Origin: Tsukamurella ocularis
GTDB lineage: Bacteria > Actinomycetota > Actinomycetes > Mycobacteriales > Mycobacteriaceae
DNA: 64,000 bases
Assembly (NCBI RefSeq): GCF_024807615.1
Contig: NZ_JANUCJ010000001.1
Location: 1,161,669-1,225,668 of the forward strand
Direction: 5' to 3'
Shown here: one piece after another, positions 7,065-15,048 of the stretch
How positions within the stretch are numbered: position 1 is the first letter of the stretch
Layout of the letters: every line of letters begins with the position of its first letter
Program-made: the position numbers and the translations under genes
The notes under the pieces: generated by a model
Database searches by the model: none
Told to the model about the DNA's origin: nothing
The model's input: the letters and a program-made list of their open reading frames with translations, nothing else

Positions 7065-8410
7065 GCAAGTTACGGGAGTCGCTGCCATTGGTCGACCCCG
7101 TCGATATCGGGTCGACGGTGGCGCGGCGAGTCGCCGAGAAGGTCGGTCCGCCGGGGGCGGTGTTCGTCGCGGCCTGTGGTTTCGCGCTGCTGTCGATGCG
7201 GCAGTCGATCCTGGTACCAGCGACCTACGGCATGACGCTTGCGCAGACGATGTTCGCGGTTGGAGCGGTGGTCTGGGCGACCGCGGCATTCACGGGGTAC
7301 GCCCCGATGGTGCGCGACCGGACCGTCGTAGCCGCTGTCCTCGCCTATGCCTTCGCGTCGTTCATCTCGTACGGCGGCGCGATGGCACGCGGCGTGCCGA
7401 GTGGAATCACCGTCGACGCGATGGACCGCTACGTCATGGTCGACATGCTTTTGGTCGGGATGGTTCTACTCATCCTGGCGGTGGTCCGCTCGGAGCATCC
7501 GTTGCGGGTGGTGTTGGGAGGTCTGGTCCTCGGCGGGACAGTCAGTGCGCTGTTCGCGCTGGTCTACGCCGTGACAGGACTCGATCTCGCGCCCAACTTC
7601 AGAATCCCGGTGATCACCAAGGCCAGCGATTTCGTCCTGATCAAGAACTTCACCCGCGAGGGGCTCAATCGACCTCAGGGCAGCGCGGGGCACGCACTCG
7701 AACTGTGTGCGGTGCTTACGGTGCTCATTCCGTTGGGCGTCGCACTGATTCTGAGCGCCCGCAAGCGCGGTGTGAAGACGTGGCCATGGTCGCTCTGCAC
7801 GGCGATCATCCTGGTCGCTGACCTCGCTTCCCTGTCCCGGTCGGCGGTGGTTGGCGGTGCCGCAGCGGTTGCGGTGATGTGCTGGCGGTGGCCGGTGCGC
7901 CGTCTGCTGATCATCGTTACCGGCGCGGTCGCGATGTTCGTCGTCGGGACCGTGTTCCACATCAAGATCATCACCGCACTGATCGCGACCTTCGCAGGAT
8001 CCGGCAACGACTCCTCGCTCCAATCTCGCGCGGTGGGTCAGGCGTTCGTCGCTGAGAACGTGTGGAAGCGGCTGTGGTTCGGCCAGGGCGTCGGGGCCTA
8101 TCCGACCCTGAAGCAGCCCGTGCTGGACAATCAATACCTCTCCCGGCTCATGGAGTCCGGAGTGTTCGGGCTGGTCGCCTTCGTGGTGGCACTCGCTCTC
8201 GCCCTGTACCTCGCGATCCGAGCGTCCGCGCGGGCGACCGGGCCTATCGCGGAGTACGCGAGTGGAATCAGCGGCGCCATCGCCGCGTTGATCGTGATCT
8301 GCCTCATCCTGGACACCTCCGGGTTCATGCAGATCTGGTACATGACCTGGATGCTCGTCGCGTTGGCGGGAGCGGTGTATCGACTTTCTGGTGAGGAACC
8401 GCCCAGGTAG
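7061..8410 (+). CDS. O-antigen ligase / Wzy polymerase-like integral membrane protein
   Basis: This 449-residue protein has about ten to twelve hydrophobic segments and a long extracytoplasmic loop near residues 300-360 containing GQGVGAYPTL, the pattern of O-antigen ligases and Wzy polymerases (Wzy_C family). Such enzymes join or polymerise lipid-linked glycan units on the outer face of the membrane. It overlaps the upstream chain-length gene (ATGA), so the three genes act as a unit. No glycosyltransferase or flippase is present nearby, so the repeat unit must be made elsewhere. Confidence 0.75.
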   Translation: MSKLRESLPLVDPVDIGSTVARRVAEKVGPPGAVFVAACGFALLSMRQSILVPATYGMTLAQTMFAVGAVVWATAAFTGYAPMVRDRTVVAAVLAYAFASFISYGGAMARGVPSGITVDAMDRYVMVDMLLVGMVLLILAVVRSEHPLRVVLGGLVLGGTVSALFALVYAVTGLDLAPNFRIPVITKASDFVLIKNFTREGLNRPQGSAGHALELCAVLTVLIPLGVALILSARKRGVKTWPWSLCTAIILVADLASLSRSAVVGGAAAVAVMCWRWPVRRLLIIVTGAVAMFVVGTVFHIKIITALIATFAGSGNDSSLQSRAVGQAFVAENVWKRLWFGQGVGAYPTLKQPVLDNQYLSRLMESGVFGLVAFVVALALALYLAIRASARATGPIAEYASGISGAIAALIVICLILDTSGFMQIWYMTWMLVALAGAVYRLSGEEPPR

Positions 8411-8413
8411 GAT
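8408..8413 (+). promoter_or_regulatory. -10 element for a leaderless mRNA (Met/His-rich membrane gene)
   Basis: TAGGAT ends 7 nt before the GTG at 8421, the spacing expected if transcription begins at the start codon. It overlaps the stop codon of the polysaccharide polymerase gene. Confidence 0.55.
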
Positions 8414-8420
8414 GGCACGC

Positions 8421-8876
8421 GTGACGCACATGCACGCGGAGACCACGAACACGTCGCGCACCATCCGGATCTGGGGGTGGGTCGGCGCGGCCGTCGCGCT
8501 CGCCACGTCGCTGGTGCACCTGCCGATGCTCGGCGATAACAGCTGGGTGGTCTCGCTCATCGTCGCTGCGATGCTGATCGGCTGCGCGCACTGCTCGGTC
8601 TGCCTGTTCCGCAACCCGACGGTGAGCGCGTGGCTGCGGACCGCCGCGATGGGCGCCATCATGATCGCGCTGCATCCGGTGCTCATGTCGGCGATGGACT
8701 CCGGCATGGCCGGTATGGACCATTCGATGCCCGGTATGGACATGGGCGCGATGGGTCATTCGATGAGCTCGATGCAGCCCTGGATGACCCTGATGATCGT
8801 CTTCGCTGCGGCGGAGATCGTGGTGGCCGCGGCCGCCCTCGGCTGGATGGCGCTGCGCGGCCGCGTAGCGCGGTAA
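8421..8876 (+). CDS. Small integral membrane protein with Met/His-rich metal-binding-like loop
   Basis: A 151-residue protein with about four hydrophobic helices. Between the third and fourth is a loop very rich in Met and His (MDHSMPGMDMGAMGHSM). Such Met/His clusters bind Cu(I)/Cu(II) in periplasmic copper proteins. Neighbouring genes encode a CopD-CtaG fusion and a copper ATPase, which supports a copper-handling role, but I do not recognise a named family. The start is taken as GTG 8421 because a -10 element lies exactly 7 nt upstream; an in-frame ATG at 8412 is the alternative. Confidence 0.7.
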   Translation: MTHMHAETTNTSRTIRIWGWVGAAVALATSLVHLPMLGDNSWVVSLIVAAMLIGCAHCSVCLFRNPTVSAWLRTAAMGAIMIALHPVLMSAMDSGMAGMDHSMPGMDMGAMGHSMSSMQPWMTLMIVFAAAEIVVAAAALGWMALRGRVAR

Positions 8877-8908
8877 CGCCGGGCCGACGAGAACCGATAG
8901 AGGATTCG

Positions 8909-9631
8909 ATGAACGCGAAGACTGACCTCAAGCGAGCGGGCCTACGTCGCGCCGCCACTCTCACCGCCGCGACCGCACTGGTCGCCGGCCTGACCGGTGG
9001 TGTCGCCGTCGCCGACCCCGACACCACTACCAAGCCCACTGCGCCGTCGTCGGAGCTGCTGCTGAACTCCAGCGACTTCCCGAGCGGCTACATCGTCGTG
9101 CCGTCGCCGCAGCAGCGGCTGGCCAACGAGCTCGGAGCCGATCCGCTGACCCTCGCGAGCTCCGCGAAGGTCACCCCGGCGGAGTGCAAGAACATCCTCG
9201 CCGCCGCCAAGGGCGGCCAGGGCGATGGCGACACCGTCGCCGGTGTGCACGACCAGGACCGCAAGAGCCTGAGCGAGACGCTGGTCGCGAAGGACGTCGA
9301 TATCGACACCGTCAAGGTCGGCCTGCTCAAGTTGTGTTCGGACGTGACCATCGAGACCAATGATCCGCGGGGCGGCACCATCACAGTGCGCGCCATCACC
9401 AAGGAGGTCTCCTCGGACAAGCAGAAGGCCACCTTCGAGATCGCGCTCGACGGCACCCGCACGAAGGGCGCCGACTCCTTCCCGATCCACCAGAAGGTCC
9501 TCGTCGGCGTGGCCTCGCTGCGCGGCTACACCGTCGCTGTGCAGGGCACCAAGCTCGGCGGCGACCCGGACCGCGGCGAGTTCAACGGCTTCTTCGACAA
9601 GTCCGTGAAGAAGATCAAGGACGCGAAGTAA
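8909..9631 (+). CDS. Secreted protein of unknown function
   Basis: A 240-residue protein with a basic, hydrophobic N-terminus ending in an Ala-x-Ala-type signal-peptidase site (about residues 1-36, GGVAVADP) and no lipobox cysteine, so it is exported and released or wall-associated. The mature part has two cysteines (in AECKN and KLCSD) and alternates beta-like segments. It resembles the sensor-like secreted domains common in mycobacterial lipoproteins, but I cannot name the family. An AGAGGA ribosome site precedes the ATG. The next gene starts 2 nt after its stop, suggesting cotranscription with the CopD-CtaG gene. Confidence 0.7.
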   Translation: MNAKTDLKRAGLRRAATLTAATALVAGLTGGVAVADPDTTTKPTAPSSELLLNSSDFPSGYIVVPSPQQRLANELGADPLTLASSAKVTPAECKNILAAAKGGQGDGDTVAGVHDQDRKSLSETLVAKDVDIDTVKVGLLKLCSDVTIETNDPRGGTITVRAITKEVSSDKQKATFEIALDGTRTKGADSFPIHQKVLVGVASLRGYTVAVQGTKLGGDPDRGEFNGFFDKSVKKIKDAK

Positions 9632-9632
9632 C

Positions 9633-11474
9633 TTGACGACGGTGGCGCTGGAGACCGACGCCGCTGCGATGACCGAAGGATCCCCGGGCGCACCGCGCGC
9701 GGGTGGCATCGCGGCGCTCGTCGCTGGCTCCCTCGCCGCCGTCGCGGTCGTGATCTGGCTGGTCGCCAGCGAGGGCGAGCTGCGCTACCTCGTCAACGGC
9801 AACGCCTACCCGGGCGCGCTCACCGCCTTCGGGGCGGCCGTCGGCCGCGTGATCGGCACCGTCGCCGCCGCCCTGACCTTCGGCGCGGTGGCCTACGCCG
9901 TCTTCCGGACCAAGGCCCTCGACACCGGTGAGCTGGGGCTGCGCGGGTACCTCACGCAGCTGCAGGCCCGACGGTACGCCGCCGTCTGGGCCGTCGTCTC
10001 GCTCCCGATGGTCTTCCTGGCGGCCGCGGAGAGCGCCGCGCAGAACCTCGTCGACACCTACCGCGTCGGCGGCCTCGGCATCCTGATCTCCGCATCGGAC
10101 ACCGCGAAGGGCTGGATCGTCTCCCTCGTGTGCGCCGTCATCGTGTACGCCGCGTTGCGCACGGCGATGACCTGGATGGCGCACCTGTGGATGCTGCTGC
10201 CCGCCGTCGTCGGCCTGCTCGCCACGATCGTCACCGCGAACGAGGCGCAGAACTGGAACCACGACTACACCACCGCGGCGCTCACCACCCTCGGCGTGGT
10301 CGCGGCGCTGTGGCTCGGCGGGCTGTGGTCCGCGGTGCGTCTGCCGGCCCGGCCGGAGCGGCGCTGGATCGGCCCGCTGTTCGCCGGGGTCGCGCTGCTC
10401 AACGGGCTTGTGATCGCCCTGGTCATGGCCCCGGGCTCCGACCTGTGGGTCACCTGGTACGGCCTGCTGCTCCTCGCCACCGGCGCGCTGCTGCTCGCAG
10501 CGGGTGCCGCGCACTGGCTGCGCGCCCTGCCCGTCGCCGCGGCACTCCTGACAGTCGCGTTCGGCACCGCGATCGCCGCGTCCGAACTGACGCCCCCGCC
10601 CTTCCTGCGCAGCCGGCCGACGGTGGGCGAGAACTTCCTGGGCTACAACCTGCCCGACCCGCCCAGCGCGATGGCCTTCCTGGGGAACTGGCGCCCCGAC
10701 CTGAACCTCGCTCCCTTCGCGATCGCCCTCGCCGTCGGCTACCTGGTGCTGGTGCGTCGGACCTCGAACTGGCCCTGGTACCGGACCGTCTTCTTCATTG
10801 TGGGCTGCGGCTTCCTGCTCACGCTGACCAGCTCGGGTCTGCGAACCTATTCCAACGCGATGTTCAGCGTGCACATGGTGGTGCACATGCTGATGACGTC
10901 GATCGTGCCGGTCTTCCTCCTGCTCGGCGCGCCGATCACGCTGATGCGCGACACCCTGACCGGGGCGCCCGCGCGCTGGCTCTCGACGGTGCTCGAGTCG
11001 CGCTCCTTCGCCATCCTGATGCGGCCCGTCGTGCAGCTGGGGTTGTTCGCAGCGGTGCTCTACGGGCTGTACTTCACACCGCTCTTCGACAGCATCGGCC
11101 GGTATCACTGGGGCCACCTGGCGATCTACGCCGCACTGCTCTTCACCGGGTTCTTGTTCTACTGGCGCGTCTTCCAGATCGACCCGGTGCCGGGGGAGCT
11201 GCCCTTCATCGGGCGCATCGGCATGCTGCTGGCGATGATGCCGATCACCATGGTCTTCGCGCTCATCGTGATGACGATGGACGGGCTCGTCGGCTCGCGC
11301 TTGTACCTCTACCTCGACTTCCCGTGGATGACGGACCTGCACCGCGACCAATTCGTCGGCGGCGTGGTCGCTTGGGCCACGGACGAGGCCGCGATCGCCT
11401 TGGTCACCCTCGGGCTGGTGCTGCACTGGGCATGGCGGAACCGCGACGAGGACTCCGAGCCGGAGCTGCTCTGA
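9633..11474 (+). CDS. CopD-CtaG fusion: copper import domain plus cytochrome c oxidase assembly domain
   Basis: A 613-residue polytopic membrane protein. The N-terminal half resembles the CopD copper-resistance/import family. The C-terminal half carries the CtaG (caa3-type oxidase assembly) signature with metal-ligand-like histidines in HMVVHMLMTSIVPVFLLLG and further Trp/His motifs. The same fusion is known in mycobacteria (Rv0102 type). It is expected to move copper across the membrane for oxidase assembly. The start is uncertain: TTG 9633 gives the longest frame, while GTG 9642 and ATG 9669 are alternatives. It follows the secreted-protein gene by 2 nt and precedes the TPM and CopA genes. 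Confidence 0.85.
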   Translation: MTTVALETDAAAMTEGSPGAPRAGGIAALVAGSLAAVAVVIWLVASEGELRYLVNGNAYPGALTAFGAAVGRVIGTVAAALTFGAVAYAVFRTKALDTGELGLRGYLTQLQARRYAAVWAVVSLPMVFLAAAESAAQNLVDTYRVGGLGILISASDTAKGWIVSLVCAVIVYAALRTAMTWMAHLWMLLPAVVGLLATIVTANEAQNWNHDYTTAALTTLGVVAALWLGGLWSAVRLPARPERRWIGPLFAGVALLNGLVIALVMAPGSDLWVTWYGLLLLATGALLLAAGAAHWLRALPVAAALLTVAFGTAIAASELTPPPFLRSRPTVGENFLGYNLPDPPSAMAFLGNWRPDLNLAPFAIALAVGYLVLVRRTSNWPWYRTVFFIVGCGFLLTLTSSGLRTYSNAMFSVHMVVHMLMTSIVPVFLLLGAPITLMRDTLTGAPARWLSTVLESRSFAILMRPVVQLGLFAAVLYGLYFTPLFDSIGRYHWGHLAIYAALLFTGFLFYWRVFQIDPVPGELPFIGRIGMLLAMMPITMVFALIVMTMDGLVGSRLYLYLDFPWMTDLHRDQFVGGVVAWATDEAAIALVTLGLVLHWAWRNRDEDSEPELL

Positions 11475-11540
11475 GCCAGATCCGTTCCGATCGCGCAACC
11501 CATCTGTGGAGTCGTGTATTGCGAAGCCACGATCGCCAAC

Positions 11541-11546
11541 TATCAT
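11541..11546 (+). promoter_or_regulatory. -10 element for leaderless mRNA (TPM-domain gene)
   Basis: TATCAT ends 6 nt before the ATG at 11553. Confidence 0.5.
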
Positions 11547-11552
11547 TCGATC

Positions 11553-12578
11553 ATGAATCGGATATTCGGCATGGTGTGCGCCTTGATCGTCGCACTGTGT
11601 GTCGGTGCCGGACCGGCCTCGGCCGATCCCGCCGGCGTCGTCGATCGAGCAGGGCTGTTCGGTAGCCGAACGGTCGATGTCCAGGCGGCGCTCGACGACT
11701 TCCAGGTGCGGACGGGCATGGTCGGCACGGTCGTCACTGCGAACGGCATCGGGGGCCAGGACATCCGCGCGTTCGCCACCACCGCGGGTGCCGTGCTTGG
11801 CCGGGACCGCGGCGAGGCGATCGTGATCGGCGTGGACCTGCAGACCAGGAAAGTCGGCGTCTACACCACACCGACGGCGATGGCGCGGATCCCCGACACC
11901 GACATCACCCACGTGATCGATACCGCGATCACGCCGCCCTTCCGCGCGGCCGACTACGCGAACGGCGTCATCGCCGGTCTGCGCGCGCTCACCGATGTCG
12001 CGTCCGGGGTAGCGCAGACGACCGCGCCCACGACGACGGTCGAGGAGACGACGGCGCCCGGCCTCGGAGGCTCGACGGTCACGGTCTATCCCGGCAACGG
12101 TCTCGGCGGATTCCCGGGCAACTACCGCACGTATCCCTCCGTGACCTGGCCGGAGACGCCGAAGCAGAGCGGTCCGGGCTTCGGCGTGTTCGTCGTCTTC
12201 GTGATCGTTCTGGCGGCTGTGGCGGTGATCGGGATGGTCGCGTCGGGACTACGCAGCGCCTCAGCGGACACGCCGGAGCTGCGGCGGCGACTAGCGGATC
12301 TCGTGGAGGGTGAGCCGGGCTATGCGAGCTGGTCGAATCGCCGGCGCTACGAGCACGCCCGCCGTCAAACGGGAGTGCCACTCGGCACGTGGAACACGAT
12401 CTACCCGCAGTGGCACGTTCGGGATACCGGTTCGAGTTCGAGTTCGAGTGCCGGCGGATTCTTCGGCGGGGGCGGCTCGTCGAGCAGCTTCTCGTCGGGC
12501 GGATCCGGTTCGGACTCGGGGTCGAGTTCGAGCTCCGGTGGCTTCTCGGGCGGCGGTGGGTCGTCCGGAAGCTTCTAA
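11553..12578 (+). CDS. TPM-domain (YgcG-like) membrane-anchored protein with Ser/Gly-rich tail
   Basis: A 341-residue protein with a signal peptide (about residues 1-25, AGPASADP), a TPM domain (about 28-150; VVDRAGLFG near its start), a Thr/Pro-rich linker, one membrane helix (about 208-230), and a Ser/Gly-rich C-terminal tail like that of YgcG/methanol-dehydrogenase-regulator-like proteins. TPM domains occur in photosystem repair and membrane-protein-associated phosphatases; the role here is unknown. The start is supported by TATCAT 6 nt upstream. Its TAA overlaps the stop of the convergent copper ATPase gene in CTAA. Confidence 0.8.
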   Translation: MNRIFGMVCALIVALCVGAGPASADPAGVVDRAGLFGSRTVDVQAALDDFQVRTGMVGTVVTANGIGGQDIRAFATTAGAVLGRDRGEAIVIGVDLQTRKVGVYTTPTAMARIPDTDITHVIDTAITPPFRAADYANGVIAGLRALTDVASGVAQTTAPTTTVEETTAPGLGGSTVTVYPGNGLGGFPGNYRTYPSVTWPETPKQSGPGFGVFVVFVIVLAAVAVIGMVASGLRSASADTPELRRRLADLVEGEPGYASWSNRRRYEHARRQTGVPLGTWNTIYPQWHVRDTGSSSSSSAGGFFGGGGSSSSFSSGGSGSDSGSSSSSGGFSGGGGSSGSF

Positions 12579-14812
12579 CGCGCCCCGAACCTCCGCAGGC
12601 GCAGACTGTTCCACACGACGAAGAACGAGCTGAAGGCCATCGCGGCAGCGCCGATCAGTGGGTTGAGCAGGCCGGCCACCGCGACGGGGATCGCGGCGAC
12701 GTTGTAGCCGAAGGCCCACACCAGGTTCGTCTTGATGGTCTTCAGGGTCGCGCGGGCGAGGCCTAGGGCGTCGGGCACCGCGGACAGCTCCTCGCGCATG
12801 AGCACGACGTCGGCGGCGCTCTGCGCCACGTCGGTGCCGGTGCCCATCGCCAGGCCCAGGTCGGCCGCGGCGAGGGCGGGGCCGTCGTTCACGCCGTCGC
12901 CGACCATCGCGACCCGCAGCCCGGATTCCTGCAGTTCGCGGACCGCCGCGACCTTCCCGTCGGGCAGCACATCGGCGCGCACATCGTCGATGCCGACGAG
13001 CGCCGCGACCTTCGCCGCGGCGGCGGTGTTGTCGCCGGTCAGGAGCACGGTCCGGATCCCGGCCTCGTGCAGCCGAGCGACGGCGTCCGCCGCGTCGGCC
13101 TTGATCGTGTCGGCCACCTCGAGGACGGCGGCGACGGCACCGTCGACCTCGACGACGGCGACGGTCCGACCGGACCCCGCCGCGGCCGCGACCGCCGCGG
13201 ACAGGACGCCCGGCTCGACGAACCGCGGCGAGCCGACGCGGACGGCGGCACCGTCGACCGTGCCGGTGGCGCCGAGGCCCGGGACCGCCCGGAAATCCTC
13301 GACGGCGGGCAGGTCGGAGCCGGCCCGCGCGACGACGGCGCGGGCGACGGCGTGCTCGGAGGCCGACTCGACGGCGCCGGCGAGCCGCAGGACAGCGTCC
13401 TCGGTGAACCCGGGTGCGACGCTCACCGCGGCCACCGAGAGCACGCCGGTGGTGACGGTGCCGGTCTTGTCGAAGACGACGGTGTCGATGGTCTCGGTGG
13501 CCTCCAGCGCCTGGTGCCCGCGGACGTACACGCCGAGCTGCGCGCCGCGGCCGGACGCGACCATGAACGCGACGGGCGTCGCGAGGCCGAGCGCGCACGG
13601 GCAGGCGATCACGAGCACGGCGATCGCGGACTTCACGGCGCTGTCGATTCCGCTGCCGATCAGCCAGCCCACGAAGGTCAGCGCGGCGATGGCGAAGACG
13701 CAGGGTACGAAGACGGCGGAGACGCGGTCCGCGAGGCGCTGCATCCGTGCTTTCGTGGCCTGCGCGTCCTCGACGAGGCGGAGCATCGCGGCGAAGGTCG
13801 TGTCCTCGCCGACCGCGGTCGCGCGCACCGTCAGGCGGCCGTCCTGGCAGACGGTGCCGCCGACGACTTTCTCGCCCGGCCCCGCGGGCACGGGCCGGGA
13901 CTCGCCGGTCATCGCGGAGTTGTCGACGAACGCCGACCCGGATTCGACGATGCCGTCCGTCGCGATCGTCTCGCCCGGCCGCACCACGAAGAGCTGCTCC
14001 TCGCGCAGCTCCCCGACGGGGATCCGCAGCTCGGAACCGTCGCGGACCAGCACCGACACCTCGCGGGCACCGCGCGTCGCGAGCTCCCGCAATGCCGACG
14101 CCGCCTTGGCACGGGCCGAGGCCTCGAAGTACCGCCCCGCCAGCACGAAGACGGTGACGCCCATCGCGACCTCGAGGTAGATCGGGTCGGACTGGATGAT
14201 CGCGTTCCAGAACCCGTGCGGATCGGGGCGCTCGCGGCCCGGCGTGAGCACGGTGACCACCGACCATGCGGTGGCCGAGATGATGCCGACCGAGACCAGC
14301 GTGTCCATCGTCGCCGCGCCGTGCCGCGCGCCCAGGAAGGCGCGCTTGTGCAGCGGCCAGGCGCCCCAGGTCACGACGGGCAGGCTCAGTGCGAGCAGCA
14401 CCCACTGCCAGCCGGGGAAGCGCGTCGACGGGATGGTCGCGAGCACGATCGACAGGTCCGCGGCCGGGACGAACAGCACCAGGGAGACGATGAGCCGGCG
14501 CAGCACGTCGCGCCGTTCGCGCTCCTCGGCGAGGATCGCGCGCCGAGGGTTCGGGGACTTGGGCGCCGCGGTGTACCCCGCGGCCTCGACGGTGCCGGTC
14601 AGCTGCTCGACGGTGACCGTCGGCGCGTGCTCGACGGTGGCCGTCCGGGTGGCCAGATTGACCACGGCGCGCACCCCGTCGAGCTTGTTGAGCTTGCGCT
14701 CGACCCGCCCGACGCACGCGGCGCACGTCATGCCGCCGACGTCGAGGAAGGTGCGCCGCGCCTGCTCCGACTGCGCGGCGGCCGGAGCGGGGGCCTGGTC
14801 GAGATCCGTCAC
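12575..14812 (-). CDS. copA: Cu(I)-exporting P1B-type ATPase (CopA family)
   Basis: A 745-residue P-type ATPase. It has an N-terminal heavy-metal domain with GMTCAAC (27-33), TGES actuator loop (302-305), transmembrane CPC motif (404-406), phosphorylation site DKTGT (448-452) and GDGVND hinge. The YN pair in helix 7 and MxxSS in helix 8 (MAFSSFF) match the Cu(I) subclass P1B-1 rather than Zn/Cd pumps. It should export cuprous ion using ATP. The start is GTG 14812, with GATACT ending 6 nt upstream; the GGGGTGG next to it resembles half of a CsoR-type copper operator, but only weakly. No regulator gene is adjacent. Confidence 0.92.
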   Translation of the reverse strand: MTDLDQAPAPAAAQSEQARRTFLDVGGMTCAACVGRVERKLNKLDGVRAVVNLATRTATVEHAPTVTVEQLTGTVEAAGYTAAPKSPNPRRAILAEERERRDVLRRLIVSLVLFVPAADLSIVLATIPSTRFPGWQWVLLALSLPVVTWGAWPLHKRAFLGARHGAATMDTLVSVGIISATAWSVVTVLTPGRERPDPHGFWNAIIQSDPIYLEVAMGVTVFVLAGRYFEASARAKAASALRELATRGAREVSVLVRDGSELRIPVGELREEQLFVVRPGETIATDGIVESGSAFVDNSAMTGESRPVPAGPGEKVVGGTVCQDGRLTVRATAVGEDTTFAAMLRLVEDAQATKARMQRLADRVSAVFVPCVFAIAALTFVGWLIGSGIDSAVKSAIAVLVIACPCALGLATPVAFMVASGRGAQLGVYVRGHQALEATETIDTVVFDKTGTVTTGVLSVAAVSVAPGFTEDAVLRLAGAVESASEHAVARAVVARAGSDLPAVEDFRAVPGLGATGTVDGAAVRVGSPRFVEPGVLSAAVAAAAGSGRTVAVVEVDGAVAAVLEVADTIKADAADAVARLHEAGIRTVLLTGDNTAAAAKVAALVGIDDVRADVLPDGKVAAVRELQESGLRVAMVGDGVNDGPALAAADLGLAMGTGTDVAQSAADVVLMREELSAVPDALGLARATLKTIKTNLVWAFGYNVAAIPVAVAGLLNPLIGAAAMAFSSFFVVWNSLRLRRFGAR

Positions 14813-14818
14813 TCTTCC

Positions 14819-14824
14819 AGTATC
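14819..14824 (-). promoter_or_regulatory. -10-like element upstream of copper ATPase
   Basis: GATACT on the minus strand ends 6 nt before the GTG start, suggesting a leaderless or nearly leaderless transcript. Confidence 0.4.
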
Positions 14825-14857
14825 CACCCCGGACCAGCGAGGCCGAAAACACGAAAG

Positions 14858-14910
14858 GCCTTGATACCGGCTCCCGGAATGGGGGGAGGAGGGGGAGCCG
14901 GTATCAAGGC
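14858..14910 (-). terminator. Perfect 18-bp stem-loop terminator
   Basis: Arms GCCTTGATACCGGCTCCC and GGGAGCCGGTATCAAGGC are perfectly complementary over 18 bp with a 17-nt G-rich loop. Read on the minus strand it follows the esterase gene and is trailed by a T-rich stretch. It insulates the copper ATPase gene from upstream transcription. Confidence 0.8.
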
Positions 14911-15048
14911 TCAATCACGCAGCCACCGACGTGGGGGGAGACGTCATATGGCGGCCGCAGAACCCACGATACGGGGTATACGCGTACAGGTGCCACCTTT
15001 CGTGACATGCGTGTTCTCACGCAATTGCACTGCCAACAGTTGTTGTCG

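Noticed and set aside
9615..11912. 765-codon minus-strand frame opposite the CopD-CtaG gene
   Set aside because: The translation is a low-complexity Arg/Asp/Gln/Gly-rich string typical of the shadow of a GC-rich gene, with no domain, while the plus strand has clear membrane-protein motifs.
14812..14840. CsoR-type copper operator upstream of the copper ATPase
   Set aside because: Only one half (GGGGTGG next to ATAC) resembles the known operator; the opposite arm is absent.
14904..15008. Minus-strand 34-residue frame (starts MSRKVAPVRVYPV) antisense to the cysteine-rich frame
   Set aside because: No ribosome site, poor GC3 bias, and its stop falls inside the terminator stem.
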